DNA of 64,000 nucleotides from Tetrastigma voinierianum. Lineage: Eukaryota > Streptophyta > Magnoliopsida > Vitales > Vitaceae. Of this stretch, positions 47,736 through 58,861 are shown in pieces. Numbering within the stretch: the first letter of the stretch is position 1; every line of letters starts with the position of its first letter. Location of the stretch: positions 1-64,000 of the forward strand of contig JAEQBH010002859.1 of NCBI GenBank assembly GCA_016808115.1. The letters run 5' to 3'. The notes beneath the pieces are model-generated. The model was not told the DNA's origin. It made no database searches and was given only the letters and a program-made list of their open reading frames with translations. A program made the position numbers and the translations under genes.

Positions 47736-48504
47736 TGAAACATTTATAAATTTCGGATAATTATATTTTCTACATAGAATTTCCATTTATCACCATTTCT
47801 ATGTTAATACATCACGCAAGCACATATTAACATGATTTTTTTACACACAACAACATGTTATTTAATATTTTACAATAATAACAAACAAAATGGCTCAAAT
47901 CTCAGACCCATATAAAACAGGGCACCTCTTGGTCCCTTCACGGTTAGTCACTGAATTACTGTGATACCAAAACATACCACAAAACCCGAAAACATCTGTC
48001 TCGGGATCAAAACCAAACCTCAACCTAGTCTGAGCGCACAGCAGGTTTAATCCTATTAGGACTGTCCAAAAGCAGTCCCATTCAACTTTGAGGCGTCAGA
48101 AAGCAGGTCTCGAAGTCGGCTCGGATGTTTGAAAACAGTCCCGAAAATTTCTAAAAATTCCTACACTCAGTCCAAAAATTTTGGGACTAAAATATACGGC
48201 CTCTCACGGCCTCTAAGAAAATCTCAAGCCATTAAATGGCCTTTAGGCTAGAAAAAATACAAGTAGGAAAATTCCCTACCTCATGGAGTTTGACAAAACT
48301 CCAAGATTTTGGTACCCACGCGTAGCTCTCGATGCGTGGACCGACTTTGCCTTTTACTCCGACGAAAACCTACGATCTGATTTCCCTAGATCTTAGAGAA
48401 AAGCCAAGAAATTTTTTTTTCTCTCTCTTCACTCTCTTTCTCTCCCTCCTATCGGTTCTTGTGCCAAAAATGGCATTTTCCTCCTTTTTATTTGATTTTT
48501 TTTC

Positions 48505-48535
<31 letters not shown>

Positions 48536-48836
48536 TTCTTTTCCTTATGATTTTTTTAGCATTTATCTTTCCATTATTTCTTCCACTTGACACTTGACTC
48601 AATGAGTCATTTCCGCAAGTGCACATGTCATGCCATGTGTCACGGAACGCAAATTATCGAAAAATGTGAAATTAACATCTCGGAATATGGCGAAGTCGCC
48701 AGATAACTAAGTTTCCGCGGACAAATTAATGGTAAAAGTTCGTTTCATCATCCGAGATCTAGAAAATTTCCGGTTTTTAACCAAAATTACAGTTTTACCA
48801 TTTTTTAGAAAAATTGAATTTTTCCCGGATTTTACA
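47736..48836 (-). repeat. Partial 5' LTR of the nested element
   Basis: Repeats 46310-47442 from AAACATTTATAAATTTCGGA to the LTR edge, including CACGCAAGCACATATTAACA, CTCAAGCCATTAAATGGCCT, TCTCTCTTCACTCT and (TTA)n at 48507-48533. Similarity is high but with small indels. The missing half lies on the side of the internal deletion. Confidence 0.85.
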
Positions 48837-49698
48837 CGACTCTTATCTAATGTAATTAAAGCCTTTCTCAAGGTCATTTGACCTCCCTTTATTACTAGGT
48901 TTCTTGCTCCTTGGCTCAATCCCAAGCATTAAAGGTGCATAGAGTGCAAAGAACTCCTAAGCCTCCTAATCATTGATAATGCAACCAAGTTTATTAGGTT
49001 AACCCACCTATGTCTAATTCTTCATTCACTTCTCAGATCTTATAAAGAACCACTCACATAACAAGATTGATAATAAATTAATATGTTGATTTCATCCAAG
49101 CATGAGTTAATGGTAAAAAAAATATATATAAGATAATGGAATTATAAAAGGCTAACACTTTAACATAGTATTCATGTCAAATCTCTACCAACACCCCTAA
49201 AACCCGAAATTAGAACCTCATTATGTTTTGTTCCAATACAAATGAAAAGCAAGACATGATAATGAGAATAGAGAAAACTTCAATGATCGAGGGAATGGCG
49301 ATCTCCTAGGTTCTTCAAGTCTCTCTCTCTTTAAGATCGGCCTTCAAGTCTTCTTTCCTTTGTTCCAAACTCCAGTTTCTCAAACCCTAGCTCTCCCAAT
49401 GGTACGAACCTAAAATTGGTTATCGTTCCTTTTATAGCTTCTCCAAGAGATAAGGTTTGTTAAGTCTTTCCCGCAACGTTGCGACATTGGGGCGTCGCGA
49501 CGTTGGGCTGATTTCTGCACCACTCTTCTCCAGGACTCCTACAAGGCTCCATTTCTAGCATTTTCCAGTATTTCTCCTACAAAAACCTAAGAAAACTAAA
49601 TATTAGAAAAGTAATCAAAACAAGGTCATATATATATGAAATTGATCCCGAATCTCGCTAAATCCACGGGTTTTGTATTAGGTGTTTTGGGCTCATCA

Positions 49699-50399
49699 CC
49701 GAACAGCTTCTTGCTTGTCCCAGCGGCTGGACTCTGAACCACACACAGAGAAAATAACATACTAAACTTAACGACACGAGGGTGATGCACATGTTGCCAA
49801 GATGAAGGATCAAAATGAACCGAACTCATAGATCTTGCCCTTTGTTTCTAATTTTAGAGGATCCTTAAGGTTGTTCGATTTTCGAAAAAATTCAGTTGAA
49901 TCCAGTTCGGTTGACAAGTGACTTAGCTCCTAGGTTTTCTATCGCCTTTCCCAGGAAGTCTATGTGCATTAGATGTATGATCTCTAGCATATAACTCGGT
50001 TTTGGGACCCCCAAACTTGAATTCAACACCTATTTGGAGAATCTAACTACGAAGGATAAGACGCACGACTTTTATTCATATAACCTACCTACTCATGAGC
50101 AATTCCTGGTGCCCGTGGCTTTGGTTGGAGTGTTCTGTGGCAGGGGATTCGTTAGTGACCCCCCACCAGTTGGTTAAGGGCACCAGGCATTCAGTTCCCC
50201 TCGAACTTCATCTCGAACACTCAACCAAACCTAAGGGCCCTAGGCTATGGGAAACTTCTATTTTTTGTCCCATGTAGCGCTTAGTAAAGTCAATGGCTCG
50301 ACCGAGTTGGCTCAGGCATTAGGAAACTGGAGCCCCTTGGACTATGCCAGGGATTCAGACTAGAAGGTCCCACTTATTCTATTCACACTTTTTTTTTCT

Positions 50400-50481
<82 letters not shown>

Positions 50482-51099
50482 TCTTCTATATATATATATA
50501 TATATATATTGGGCTTGATAATAATCCTCTTTTTCTACGATTGTCCATGGCACAGGGTGTTTAGAAGCATGAGGCTCGTTGAACGTTAGTGAACCGAGAT
50601 TAAAAACCTAGGCATACCACAGGTCCTGCATTATGAGTGTGTGGTGAAATTTGCTTTGGAATTGGTTTCTTAAACACCAAGGAGGTGGCTCACTATGTCA
50701 TCCCTACCTATCCAAGCAAGTAATTCCCGAGCATGCTTGACCCTAAGGATCCTTTCTTTATTCGTGCATTGTGTTCAATTTAGAGGAGTCGAAAAAGATC
50801 CTTGATTGCTTGATCATCGCTCCACATACTACCTAACACGACCCTAAAACATTAAATTAAACTGAGACAACCTAACACACAAACCTAAACGAAAGCTATG
50901 AAAGTACGAACATAAACATCAACCTAAACATAGCTAAACAATGAACATAAACATAAACATATCTAAACGAAAGTAAATGATGCCAACCCGACCACCCACA
51001 GCGACCCCCCCCCAAAAAAAAAAAAAAAAAAAATTGGACAATGCCCTCATTGGCAAGGAAATAATAAAAAGAAATGGGAACTCCCTTGTTGATCCCAGG
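49699..51099 (-). other. 3' non-coding region of the Athila-like element
   Basis: No readable domain. Long TA microsatellites at 50404-50480 and 50487-50508 and a poly-A run at about 51015-51033. No convincing polypurine tract next to the LTR at 49698. Confidence 0.6.
50404..50508. repeat. Long (TA)n microsatellite
   Basis: About 75 bases of pure TA, a short CTTCTTCTA break, then about 22 more. Confidence 0.95.
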
Positions 51100-52065
51100 G
51101 ATCACTACGGTGGTGGTGGCACATGGAAGGCAAGAAGCTGGGCGAGCTACTGCTGGATGACATGTTGGTTGTGGAGGACTGTGTGCATGTCGGCCTGTAG
51201 TGCATCCATGTCTTGGCTCATGGTGACCCGATGCTCTTGGGTCTCATCCATCGCGCCCATCAAACTTTGGAAGTGAGGTCTGAACTTTGGTTCGTGAGGG
51301 TAGGAGGACTAGTGACATCTGGCTCAGCGGGAGGTGGTGGAGGGGGCGGATGGGAGGTGGATGGGTGGGGTGGATGGGAGGTGGATGGGGGGTCGGCCTC
51401 ACCCGGGGTCTTCTCACGTATGCCAAACAAGGTCTGATATGCTGTCGATTCCTCCTTATCCGAAGGTTCATGACCCGAGTCATAAGCGCTTGGATGGAAC
51501 TCCCAGGCTAATCATTTTTACTACTATAGCACTGTGGGATGGATCTAGTCCTCATTATCCTCACCCGGCACCTAGCGTTCTTGCATTGGCCATAGATGAG
51601 AGGTTGAGGTTCATTTGGCATCCGGTTATAGAGGATGGCATCCTCTATAACTAAGCAGACATCAAACGAGATGTCTGAATGATGGCAAAATTAGGCAATG
51701 CCGTTTCGCGTCACCTCATGGCGTTCGTGGTGAAATGAGACAAGAGGTGATAAAATGGTGCCACACCTTAGGTATATAGGCCAAGTGTTTGTCCTTTAAG
51801 TGCACAACGTGCCCCTCATTGTTTAATTTACACCCACCCTGCCCATTTGTGAGCAACCTAAGGACTTCCGGGTAGTTAGGGTGTTCGTGAAGCCGATCAA
51901 AGGCCTCAGGGTTAACGGACTTAAGGTTGTAATAACGAGTTTGATAGACCCGCTGCGAAGTCTGCCCAATACCTTGATTTCGGACAGCCACGGAACACAT
52001 AGGCTACTAGGTTGCGTGTAGAGTCTCGCTGTGCATCGTGGCGGTAGCCTCGAGGATTGGCACAA
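51100..52065 (-). pseudogene. Athila third ORF (envelope-position ORF), decayed
   Basis: At 52000-51716 the frame reads YYNLKSVNPEAFDRLHEHPN, later LTNGQGGCKL and KVWHHFITSCLI. This resembles the plant-transposon protein encoded after integrase in Athila elements, where an 'FI..LL(I)PTTH' motif follows; here it reads SPRTP. Lower coordinates (about 51480-51245) give a Pro/His-rich tail, and 51200-50900 a further shifted continuation. The function of this ORF in Athila elements is unsettled, and the envelope label comes from position. Frameshifts and stops are present. Confidence 0.6.
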
Positions 52066-53400
52066 TGCACCACCTTCCCTAGCAATGGTTTCAAGAAAAA
52101 ATCGCGGGATGTTGAATCACCTTCTTAATGAAGGAGCGATTTGCCAGATGGTCGAACTTCTGGTGCCTCATTGACAAATTTATCGTGATCGTAGGCATGA
52201 GAGGGTTCTTCATTAGCCTAGCTACTCTTCGAGCTCATTTTTCACTTTTTGCTCGACATTAGGCACGAGCTAGGGATCGCTGTGGGATGAACTTAAAAGC
52301 GAAAGGAACTCTAGTAGGCTACCACACCTGTTGAAGAGTTTGCTTCTCTTAAAATACCCCTGAGAAGCACCTAAAACTCACTCAGGCCAACTAACAAACA
52401 CATAGTGGGCATAAAGTGGGATGGGGAGCTTGATGCATGAAAAATGGGTCTAGAACCCCCAACCAACACTAGAGGACCTTCTTAGACACAAACCACCTAG
52501 AAAAAGGGGAGTGTAGCAGAACCGAGACCTAAACAGAGACAAAAAGTGGACCATAGGAAAGGTCTCCAAATGACAGTGAACACTGGATTTTTCGGAGCTG
52601 GGATGGGCCTAGGGCTATGGAGGTTGCTAAGGATGTCTAGGCTGAGCTTTGGGAGAGCTTGGATGGGATTTGGCCAGAATACCTGCAAAACATCGAGAGC
52701 TCATTAGGGTTTGCAAATTGACGGAGGTGAGATTATGAACGTCTCGGTTCACAAAAACAAGGTAGCGTCGTGGCGTTGGGCTGAGCGTCGAGTCCCTCGT
52801 TCTGAGAGGGCATGATTTTCCAAGCGTCGCGGCGTTCCGAGAGTGTATTTTCAGCGTCGTGGCGTTGGAATCCAGTTGCAACATTGCGAGAGAAGTATGT
52901 TTCGCGTTGCGATGTTGGAATCGCGTTCTGACCGATTAGGTCAAATCGCTGACGTTGGAGATCAGCGATCGCGGCGTTGGTCAGGCCTAACATCCAAGAA
53001 ATTTTTACAAAAAAATTTATAAGTATAGAAAAACTCCCTGCATTCAAATCTACTCCTCCCAAAAATAGCCTGAAGCTTGTCATCTTTATCTCCCTTCATA
53101 CAGCAACCTCGGAACCTCGAAACATGCAACACAAATGCATCAAAATTAAAACAAGCCAAATTTAACCTAACAAACTTAAAACAAGAAAAACTGATGACCA
53201 CAATAATTTAATGGCTTAGGTTACACTCAGTAGCAGCTTTATTCTTGTCTAGTTGCTTTCGACCCAGGCTATTGTGCCTATTTGGTGTTTTATTACAGAC
53301 AATTTGGCCAATAAAAATTTCAACGATCCAGAGCATTGGCTATGTTGGCTGCTTGTGGTGGACTTATGCTTCTCAGATTGTTGCCAAGATAAATCTTCAC
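52066..53400 (-). other. Spacer between integrase and third ORF, with CG-rich minisatellite
   Basis: No readable domain; open frames of 60-116 codons on the minus strand are low-complexity. The repeat at 52745-52985 is described separately. Confidence 0.5.
52745..52985. repeat. CG-rich minisatellite around GCGTCGCGGCGTTGG
   Basis: Five or six variants in 240 bp: GCGTCGTGGCGTTGGGCTGA, AGCGTCGCGGCGTTCCGAGA, AGCGTCGTGGCGTTGGAATC, GCGTTGCGATGTTGGAATCG, GCGATCGCGGCGTTGG. Related words occur in the left LTR of the same element at 49475-49508 (GTTGCGACATTGGGGCGTCG). Confidence 0.75.
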
Positions 53401-54399
53401 TCATTGCCCATTCACCTTGATGTTCTCGAAGTTTTGCATTAGCTCGGCACGCTCTGATGTAGGAAGGCTGGAATGATCTGTGACTAGACCATCTAAGACT
53501 GAGTTTTCTATGAACAATTTCAGCGAGTGAATTGAATAGCAATACTTGTTGTCTGTTTGGCTCTCATTATGCATTAGGTGCTTGTCATGCCACGCCTTGG
53601 TCTTCTCCTTATAGATTCTTGAACTGTCATATGCATTCTGCCTAAGTTCATCCAGCTCATTCAACTGAAGCATCCTCTTTTTCCCGGCCATTTCAAAATT
53701 CATGTTCAACATTCTAGTTGCCCAGTATGCTTTGTGTTCTAGTTCTACAAGTAGGTGGCAGGCCTTACCATAGACGATTCGATACGGGGACATGCCCATA
53801 AGTTATCATCAATTTTGTTCACCCAGTTTTCTTTATCCATGATAAGCGTAACTCACAAAATTTTCTTGATACCCTTATTTGATACCTCAACTTGCCCATT
53901 ACTTTGGGGTGCTATGCAGGTATCACCGATGCTTCTTATATTTGGCGGGGAGCAATGCAAGCGACTTATTCTGAAATAGAGCCTTAAGCCGATTTACCAT
54001 TTCACAGGATTCGAACCTTGAAAAGATGTTACTCCTAATGAAACACAATACCACTTTGGCATCACAAGTAATGGTTGGAATGGGTTCCACCCACTTGGAC
54101 ACATAATCCATTGCCAAAAGTATGTACTTGTGCCCATAGGATGATGGAAACGGACCCATAAAGTCAATGCCCTAAATATAAAAAAGTTCTACCTCTAGAA
54201 TATTCGTCAATGGCATTTCATTTCGTCGTCCAATGTTCCCGGTCCTTTGACATCGATCACAGGACTTTGCCAATAAGTGTGCATCTTTGAATATAGACGG
54301 CCAATAAAAACCCGATTGCAATACCTTGGCCACTATTCTCTGTCCATTGAAATGACCCCCACACTCTAAAGAGTGGCAATGCGTCAGTATCTCACCCAC
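53401..54399 (-). pseudogene. Athila-like integrase, decayed
   Basis: The zinc-binding domain at 54399-54200 has THCHSLECGGHF and SGFYWPSIFKDA followed by CDRCQR (His/His/Cys/Cys). The catalytic core starts at 54159 with MGPFPSS and LAMDYVSKWVE, including the first catalytic Asp. The stretch that should hold the second Asp and the Glu is replaced by a shifted sequence (FSRFESCEMVNRLKALFQNK). The C-terminal part at 53799-53401 reads GMSPYRIVYGKACHLLVELE and LNELDELRQNAYDSSRIYKE. Integrase would insert element DNA in the nucleus; this copy cannot. Confidence 0.85.
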
Positions 54400-54410
54400 T
54401 TCACTTTCAT

Positions 54411-54990
54411 TTACACCTTGAATAATCGGTCGGCACCTTTGTTTAAAAGAGGATTAGGTCTTCCAAAATAGTGCTTCATACGCAAAGAATCTCTTCTTTT
54501 GTTGATAGAGTAGGTCATGGAGATAATACCGGCCGATAGATAATTGGCTATGTCGGTAAACCATGGGAATGTTTCATCATGTGACAAAGATAGAATCTTT
54601 TCATTTGGGAACGTGTCATCAATCTGCAAATGATGTTTCTGCAATGTTTCTAGAGTTTCCAGTCTTGACAAGTGATCAGCTACCATATTTTCATAACCCT
54701 TCTTATCTCGAATCTCCACATCAAATTCTTGCAATAGGAGCACCCAGTGAATAAGTCTAGGTTTCGCGTCTTTCTTAGTCATCAAGTATTTGATTGCGAA
54801 ATGATCTGTGAACACAATAACTTTGTTTCCTATAAGATAAGGTCTGAATTTGTCAAAAGCAAACACAACAACTAACAATTCTTTCTATGTTGTAGCATAA
54901 TTGAGTTGTGCATCATTCAACTTTCAACTGGCATAATAGATGGCATAGAAGACTTTTTCTTTTCTTTGGCCCAAAATGGCCCCAACTGCA
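54411..54990 (-). pseudogene. Athila-like RNase H region, decayed
   Basis: Open from 54878 to 54411. It has VVVFAFDKFRPYLIGNKVIV, FTDHFAIKYLMTKKDAKPRL and LLLQEFDVEIRDKKG, then ADHLSRLE, the usual RNase H domain end. The N-terminal part with the first catalytic Asp lies upstream at about 54990-54880 behind a stop. Confidence 0.85.
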
Positions 54991-56260
54991 AAGTCGCTTT
55001 CATCGCACATAAGTTCAAATGGAAGGTTCCGTGGGCGACTACTATAGGGGCCGAGAATTGACTTCTTTTAATGACTTCCAAGCATTCATGCATGGCTCAT
55101 TGAACTTCAAGCAGACACCTTGCATTAGAGATTTAGACAAAGGTTTTGAAACTTTGGAGAAATCTTGGATGGCTTAGTCTATAAAGCTGCGTGGCCCAAA
55201 AAGCTCTCCATACTCCTTCTTGATTTGGGGAGGGCAGTTTCTCATGATCTCAATCTTGGCTGGTCGACCTGATTCTGCTTTAGATACGCGATGCCCCAAT
55301 ACTATGCTTTCTCTCACCATAAAGTGGCACTTTTCCTAATTTAAAACTAAATTGGTTTCCATGCATCTTTTTAGTACCAACGCCAGATTATGGAGGTAGT
55401 CATCAAATGTAGATCCAATCACTGAGAAATCATCCATGAAGACTTCAATGGATTTTTCGACCATGTCCGAAAATATTGCCATAATAAATCTCTAAAAGGT
55501 TCCCGCGTTACACAACCCAAATGGCATTCTCCGGAAAGCGAATGTGCCATAAGGGCACGTGAAGGTGGTCTTCTCCTAATCTTCTGGAGCAATGGTGATC
55601 TGATTGTATCCCTAGTATCCATCCAAAAAGCAGAAGTACTCATTCCCCGCTACTTGTAGAATATCGATCCAATAAATGGCGTTGGGAAATGGTCCCTTTC
55701 TAATCACTTTGTTCGGTCTTGTTAGTCAATACAAATCCTCCATCCTGTAGCCCATTGCAGTTGGAGCAAATTCATTTCTCATTGTACCACCGTAGTCCCT
55801 CCTTTCTTGGGCACCACCTGAATAGGGCTTACCCATGAACTGTCAAAGATAGGGTATATCACTCCCGCATCTAACCATTTAAGTACCTCCTTCCATACTA
55901 CCTCTTTCATTGAAGGATTTAAACATCTCTAACTATCGGCTTATTGTCTTCCTCCAGTAATATCCTGTGCATACACATAGATGGCCCAATCCCCTTTATA
56001 TCAGCTAGGGACCATCCAATTGCCTCTTTATGCTCCTTAAGGATCTTTAACAATTTCTCCTCCTCCACGTTAAAGAGGGAGGATGAGATGATAACTGGTA
56101 GTGTAGAGTCCTCCTCAAGATAGCATATCTCAAATGATTGGGGAGTTGCTTCTCTTCCACAATAGGGGGTTTCTCAATAGAGGGAGTCAATCGACTTAGG
56201 CTAGCTCCTAAAGATTCAAAGTACTTTCTTCTATTCGGGCCGAAAGAATCCATTCAGTTT
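54991..56260 (-). pseudogene. Athila-like reverse transcriptase, decayed
   Basis: Starts near 56190-56130 with PPIVEEKQLPNHLRYA and continues through the expected connector (KEAIGWSLADIKGIG near 56040-55990). The catalytic box FMDDF is at 55425-55439 in the context KSIEVFMDDFSVIGSTFDDY. The thumb follows, with NLALVLKRCMET. There are several stops and frame changes, so no single frame covers more than about 75 codons. Confidence 0.85.
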
Positions 56261-56445
56261 ACATACTCCTGAACTGTCTCATCTTCACAAAAGGAAGGGT
56301 CATCATGAGTCAGGCTAGTCTCCAATGGTTCTGAAGGAACCAATTGGCTAGACACTATAGCCTCAAGCATATCCACTCAGAAGCAACTTTCGGTATCATA
56401 TGGATGCTTTATGGCATTGAAAACATTAAATGTCACTTCCTCTTC

Positions 56446-56871
56446 TTAAACTCTCAACCTCAGTTCACCCTTTTGCACATCAATCATCGCCTTTCCTATG
56501 GCTAAGAATGGTCGTCCAAGGATGATTAGGACCTCTTTATCTTCTTGCATGTCCAGAATGATGAAATTTGTAGGGAAGATAAATTTGTCCACTTTGACTA
56601 ACACATCCTCTATGATCCCACATGGATGAGTTAGTGACCGATATGCTAACTGCAAAGTGACTGTTGTCGGACGCTCTTCTCCCAATTTCAGTTTCTTAAA
56701 GATCAACCACGACATAAGATTAATGCTCTCACCTAGATCACGCAAGGCTCTTTCAAATACTGCGTTCCCAATAGCACATGGGATTGTGAAGCTACCTGGA
56801 TCTTTCAACTTAGGGGGAAACTTCTTTCTTGATATAACCGCTACCTCTTCGACCCGAGACGACGGTCTCAT
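56446..56871 (-). CDS. Athila-like aspartic protease domain (open for 141 codons)
   Basis: The frame contains KFPPKLKDPGSFTIPCAIGN, then the active-site region ALRDLGESINLM, then EDVLVKVDKFIFPTNFIILD and ILGRPFLAIGKAMIDV. These are hallmarks of retroviral-type aspartic proteases that cut the Gag-Pol precursor. The catalytic Asp is kept, but the usual D-(L)-G-A reads DLGE, so the Ala after Gly is replaced. The fragment is open but isolated: the gag and RT segments on both sides are frameshifted, so the element cannot make an intact polyprotein. Confidence 0.85.
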   Translation of the reverse strand: MRPSSRVEEVAVISRKKFPPKLKDPGSFTIPCAIGNAVFERALRDLGESINLMSWLIFKKLKLGEERPTTVTLQLAYRSLTHPCGIIEDVLVKVDKFIFPTNFIILDMQEDKEVLIILGRPFLAIGKAMIDVQKGELRLRV

Positions 56872-57341
56872 AATCTCCCAAATTCCTTTTTCTTAGACAA
56901 GGCGTCCTTCATGAATTTCACGTATCAGGCATTTTCTCAAGTGCTTGTGATAGGATGTTAATGTGAAGCTTTTGAAGATATCCGTAGACACATGGCTTGT
57001 ATCAATATGTTCTTTCTCAATCTTTGCAGGTATGGGATACTTGACCTTATCATCGCCACATAGGCTTCTCGGCTTCCAACTTTCTACGGTGTGTACGGGC
57101 GGCTTCTTCTTTTCGACATCTTTAACAGCCTCGACACTGCTTTTCTCACTTCCCGTAGGGTTTCATCCCTCTTTGCTTAGGCCTCGGCGGGCGTTACAGA
57201 GTCCTTACCACTCCTAAGGGTTGCAGCCTTGCAGTGCTCCTTTCCTTCTCTCCTTGGGTTGACCTTAGAAGTACTAGGTAGATTTTCGTGTTACCTCTCG
57301 TTCAATAACAAAGCCATTTGGCCCATTTGGACCTCCAAATT

Positions 57342-58663
57342 TCAAAGCTGAGCTACTTGATTGTTCAGTGACGTCCTAGTCTCATTCTCGAACTTATCAT
57401 GTGACTTCATCATATTCATATGCATATCAACTAACTGTTCCATTTTCATATCTAGACTCGACTTCTTCTCTTGAGGTGGTTGGAGAGGTTTAGCTTGCTC
57501 CATAGGATTACTTGCATTCTGATTTTTCCATGAAAAGTTAGGATGGTTCTTCCACCCCGGATTGTAATTTTGACCATATGGATTGAAGTTCTGGTTTTGA
57601 GGGTACTTCATCATATATTGAGCTTGTTCAATAGTCAAATATCCCATGGCATTCATCATTAGGCACTGAGAGGTGGGATGAGGTCCATGGCATTGCTCGC
57701 ATGCAAGTGGCCTTTCTTGACTTTATGCACGAGATGCTTGGGAACTGGTGTTGAGGAGAAGCTTGTAGTTGCTTGGAGTGTAGACACTTGAGAGCGAGAT
57801 AAGTTTGTGAACATGTAAATCAAACACCCCCGAATTTGGTTTCTTGATCTTGCTCTCTTAGCGGCCATTTGACAATCATTCAAGGCTATGTTCTCAAGAA
57901 TATGATAAGCCTCCACTTCGTTCTTCCCCATATCGCTCCTCTAGCAGAAGCATCAATAAGAATCCTAGTGGGGCGACTCAACCCATTGTAGAAATGATGG
58001 ATTTGCATCCATTTGGTGAAACTATGGTGAGGGAATTTTCTCAATAAATCTTTGAATCTCTCCCACGCTTCATAGAACGACTCTCCTTCATACTGATAAA
58101 AGCTACTGATGTTAATTCTCAACTTTGATGCTTTTGCTGGTGGAAAGAATCTAGCCATAAATTTGTTCGATAAGTCATCCCATGATGTTATTGAATTCGA
58201 GATTTGTTTAAAATGAGCTAATGTTTGGGTTTTATCTCAATGAGAATGGGAACAATCTAAGTTTAATAGCATCATCAAGCCACTCCCCGTTATATTTTTT
58301 TACTGTGATCACACACCTCCAAAAATTTAGGATATGAGCATCTCGATCCTCATGCGCGAGCTTCGTGGAACTAAATCTCTTGCGTGAATCGGAGAGGATG
58401 GACTTGAGCTCGAAATTGTTCGCTTGGATTGCTGGTCTCCTAATCATGGGTGGAGTAACTGCAGACGGGCGACCATAATCTCTAATAAATGGAAACATAG
58501 TATCCATATTTGCTACATCAAGATGTATACTACCTCCTTTAATCGAACCAACATCGTCATCTCTATTTTCTTCCATCGGTCCCAAAGGTAGTTGTTCCAT
58601 TCTAGCTACTTCTCTCTTGTCCCTCATAATTCTTTTCAAAGTTCTCTCGATTTCAGGATCCAA
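57342..58663 (-). pseudogene. Athila-like gag, decayed
   Basis: Four overlapping frames. 58663-58232 starts MDPEIERTLKRIMRDKREVA and has RPAIQANNFELKSILSDSRK and DGEWLDDAIKLRLFPFSLR-type text (here NGEWLDDAIKLRLFPFSL). 58158-57886 has YQYEGESFYEAWERFKDLLR and HHFYNGLSRPTRILIDAS. 57931-57659 has NEVEAYHILENIALND. Below 57705 a zinc knuckle CEQCHGPHPTSQC is followed by GQNYNPGWKNHPNFSWKNQN. The frame breaks near 58230, 57900 and 57670 disable it. Gag would form particles and bind element RNA. Confidence 0.85.
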
Positions 58664-58837
58664 AGGAATAAGATTTCAACAGTTCCCTTCCTGCAGGTCC
58701 TAACGTACTTGCAAGTTCTTCACAAAACAAGAAAAAAAATATAAAGTATCAAAAATTAAATCAAAAAAAATATCTGAAGTACCAAAGAAGTACTTAGTAT
58801 TGGTATTAGCATAAACACCACGAATAAATAGGAAATT

Positions 58838-58855
58838 TCCCCGACAATGGCGCCA
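58838..58855 (-). other. Primer binding site of the Athila-like element
   Basis: The minus strand reads TGGCGCCATTGTCGGGGA, six bases (AGTTTT) after the LTR end CCTATCA. The TGGCGCC..TG.CGGGGA form is typical of Athila elements. Confidence 0.8.
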
Positions 58856-58861
58856 AAAACT

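Larger units (their letters stand above)
45137..48836 (-). mobile_element. Nested, internally deleted gypsy element (3700 bp)
   Basis: Starts TGTGACACCC and ends GGATTTTACA on the plus strand. CGACT flanks both sides (45132-45136, 48837-48841), and the surrounding LTR reads straight across once it is removed. Inside are a full LTR (45137-47442), about 290 bp of internal DNA with a polypurine tract, and a partial second LTR (47736-48836). The 3' part of the 5' LTR and nearly all internal DNA, including gag and pol, have been lost in one deletion. Confidence 0.9.
44767..49698 (-). repeat. 3' LTR of the Athila-like element, interrupted
   Basis: Pieces 44767-45136 and 48842-49698 together match 58862-60045 (about 1227 bp against 1184 bp). 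Shared blocks include TTTTTGTGGATAT.CAATAAG, GTATACGCTTGTCAAGTAAT, TAATGTAATTAAAGCCTTTC and ATATTAATTTATTATCAATC (reversed). The last 200 bp (49480-49698) match poorly. The gap holds the nested element with duplication CGACT. Confidence 0.9.

Noticed and set aside
50344..50589. A frame with a long Ile-Tyr run.
   Set aside because: It is a translation of the (TA)n microsatellite.
51213..51654. Gly/Trp-rich plus-strand frames (74-106 codons).
   Set aside because: Antisense shadow of the Pro/His-rich tail of the Athila third ORF.
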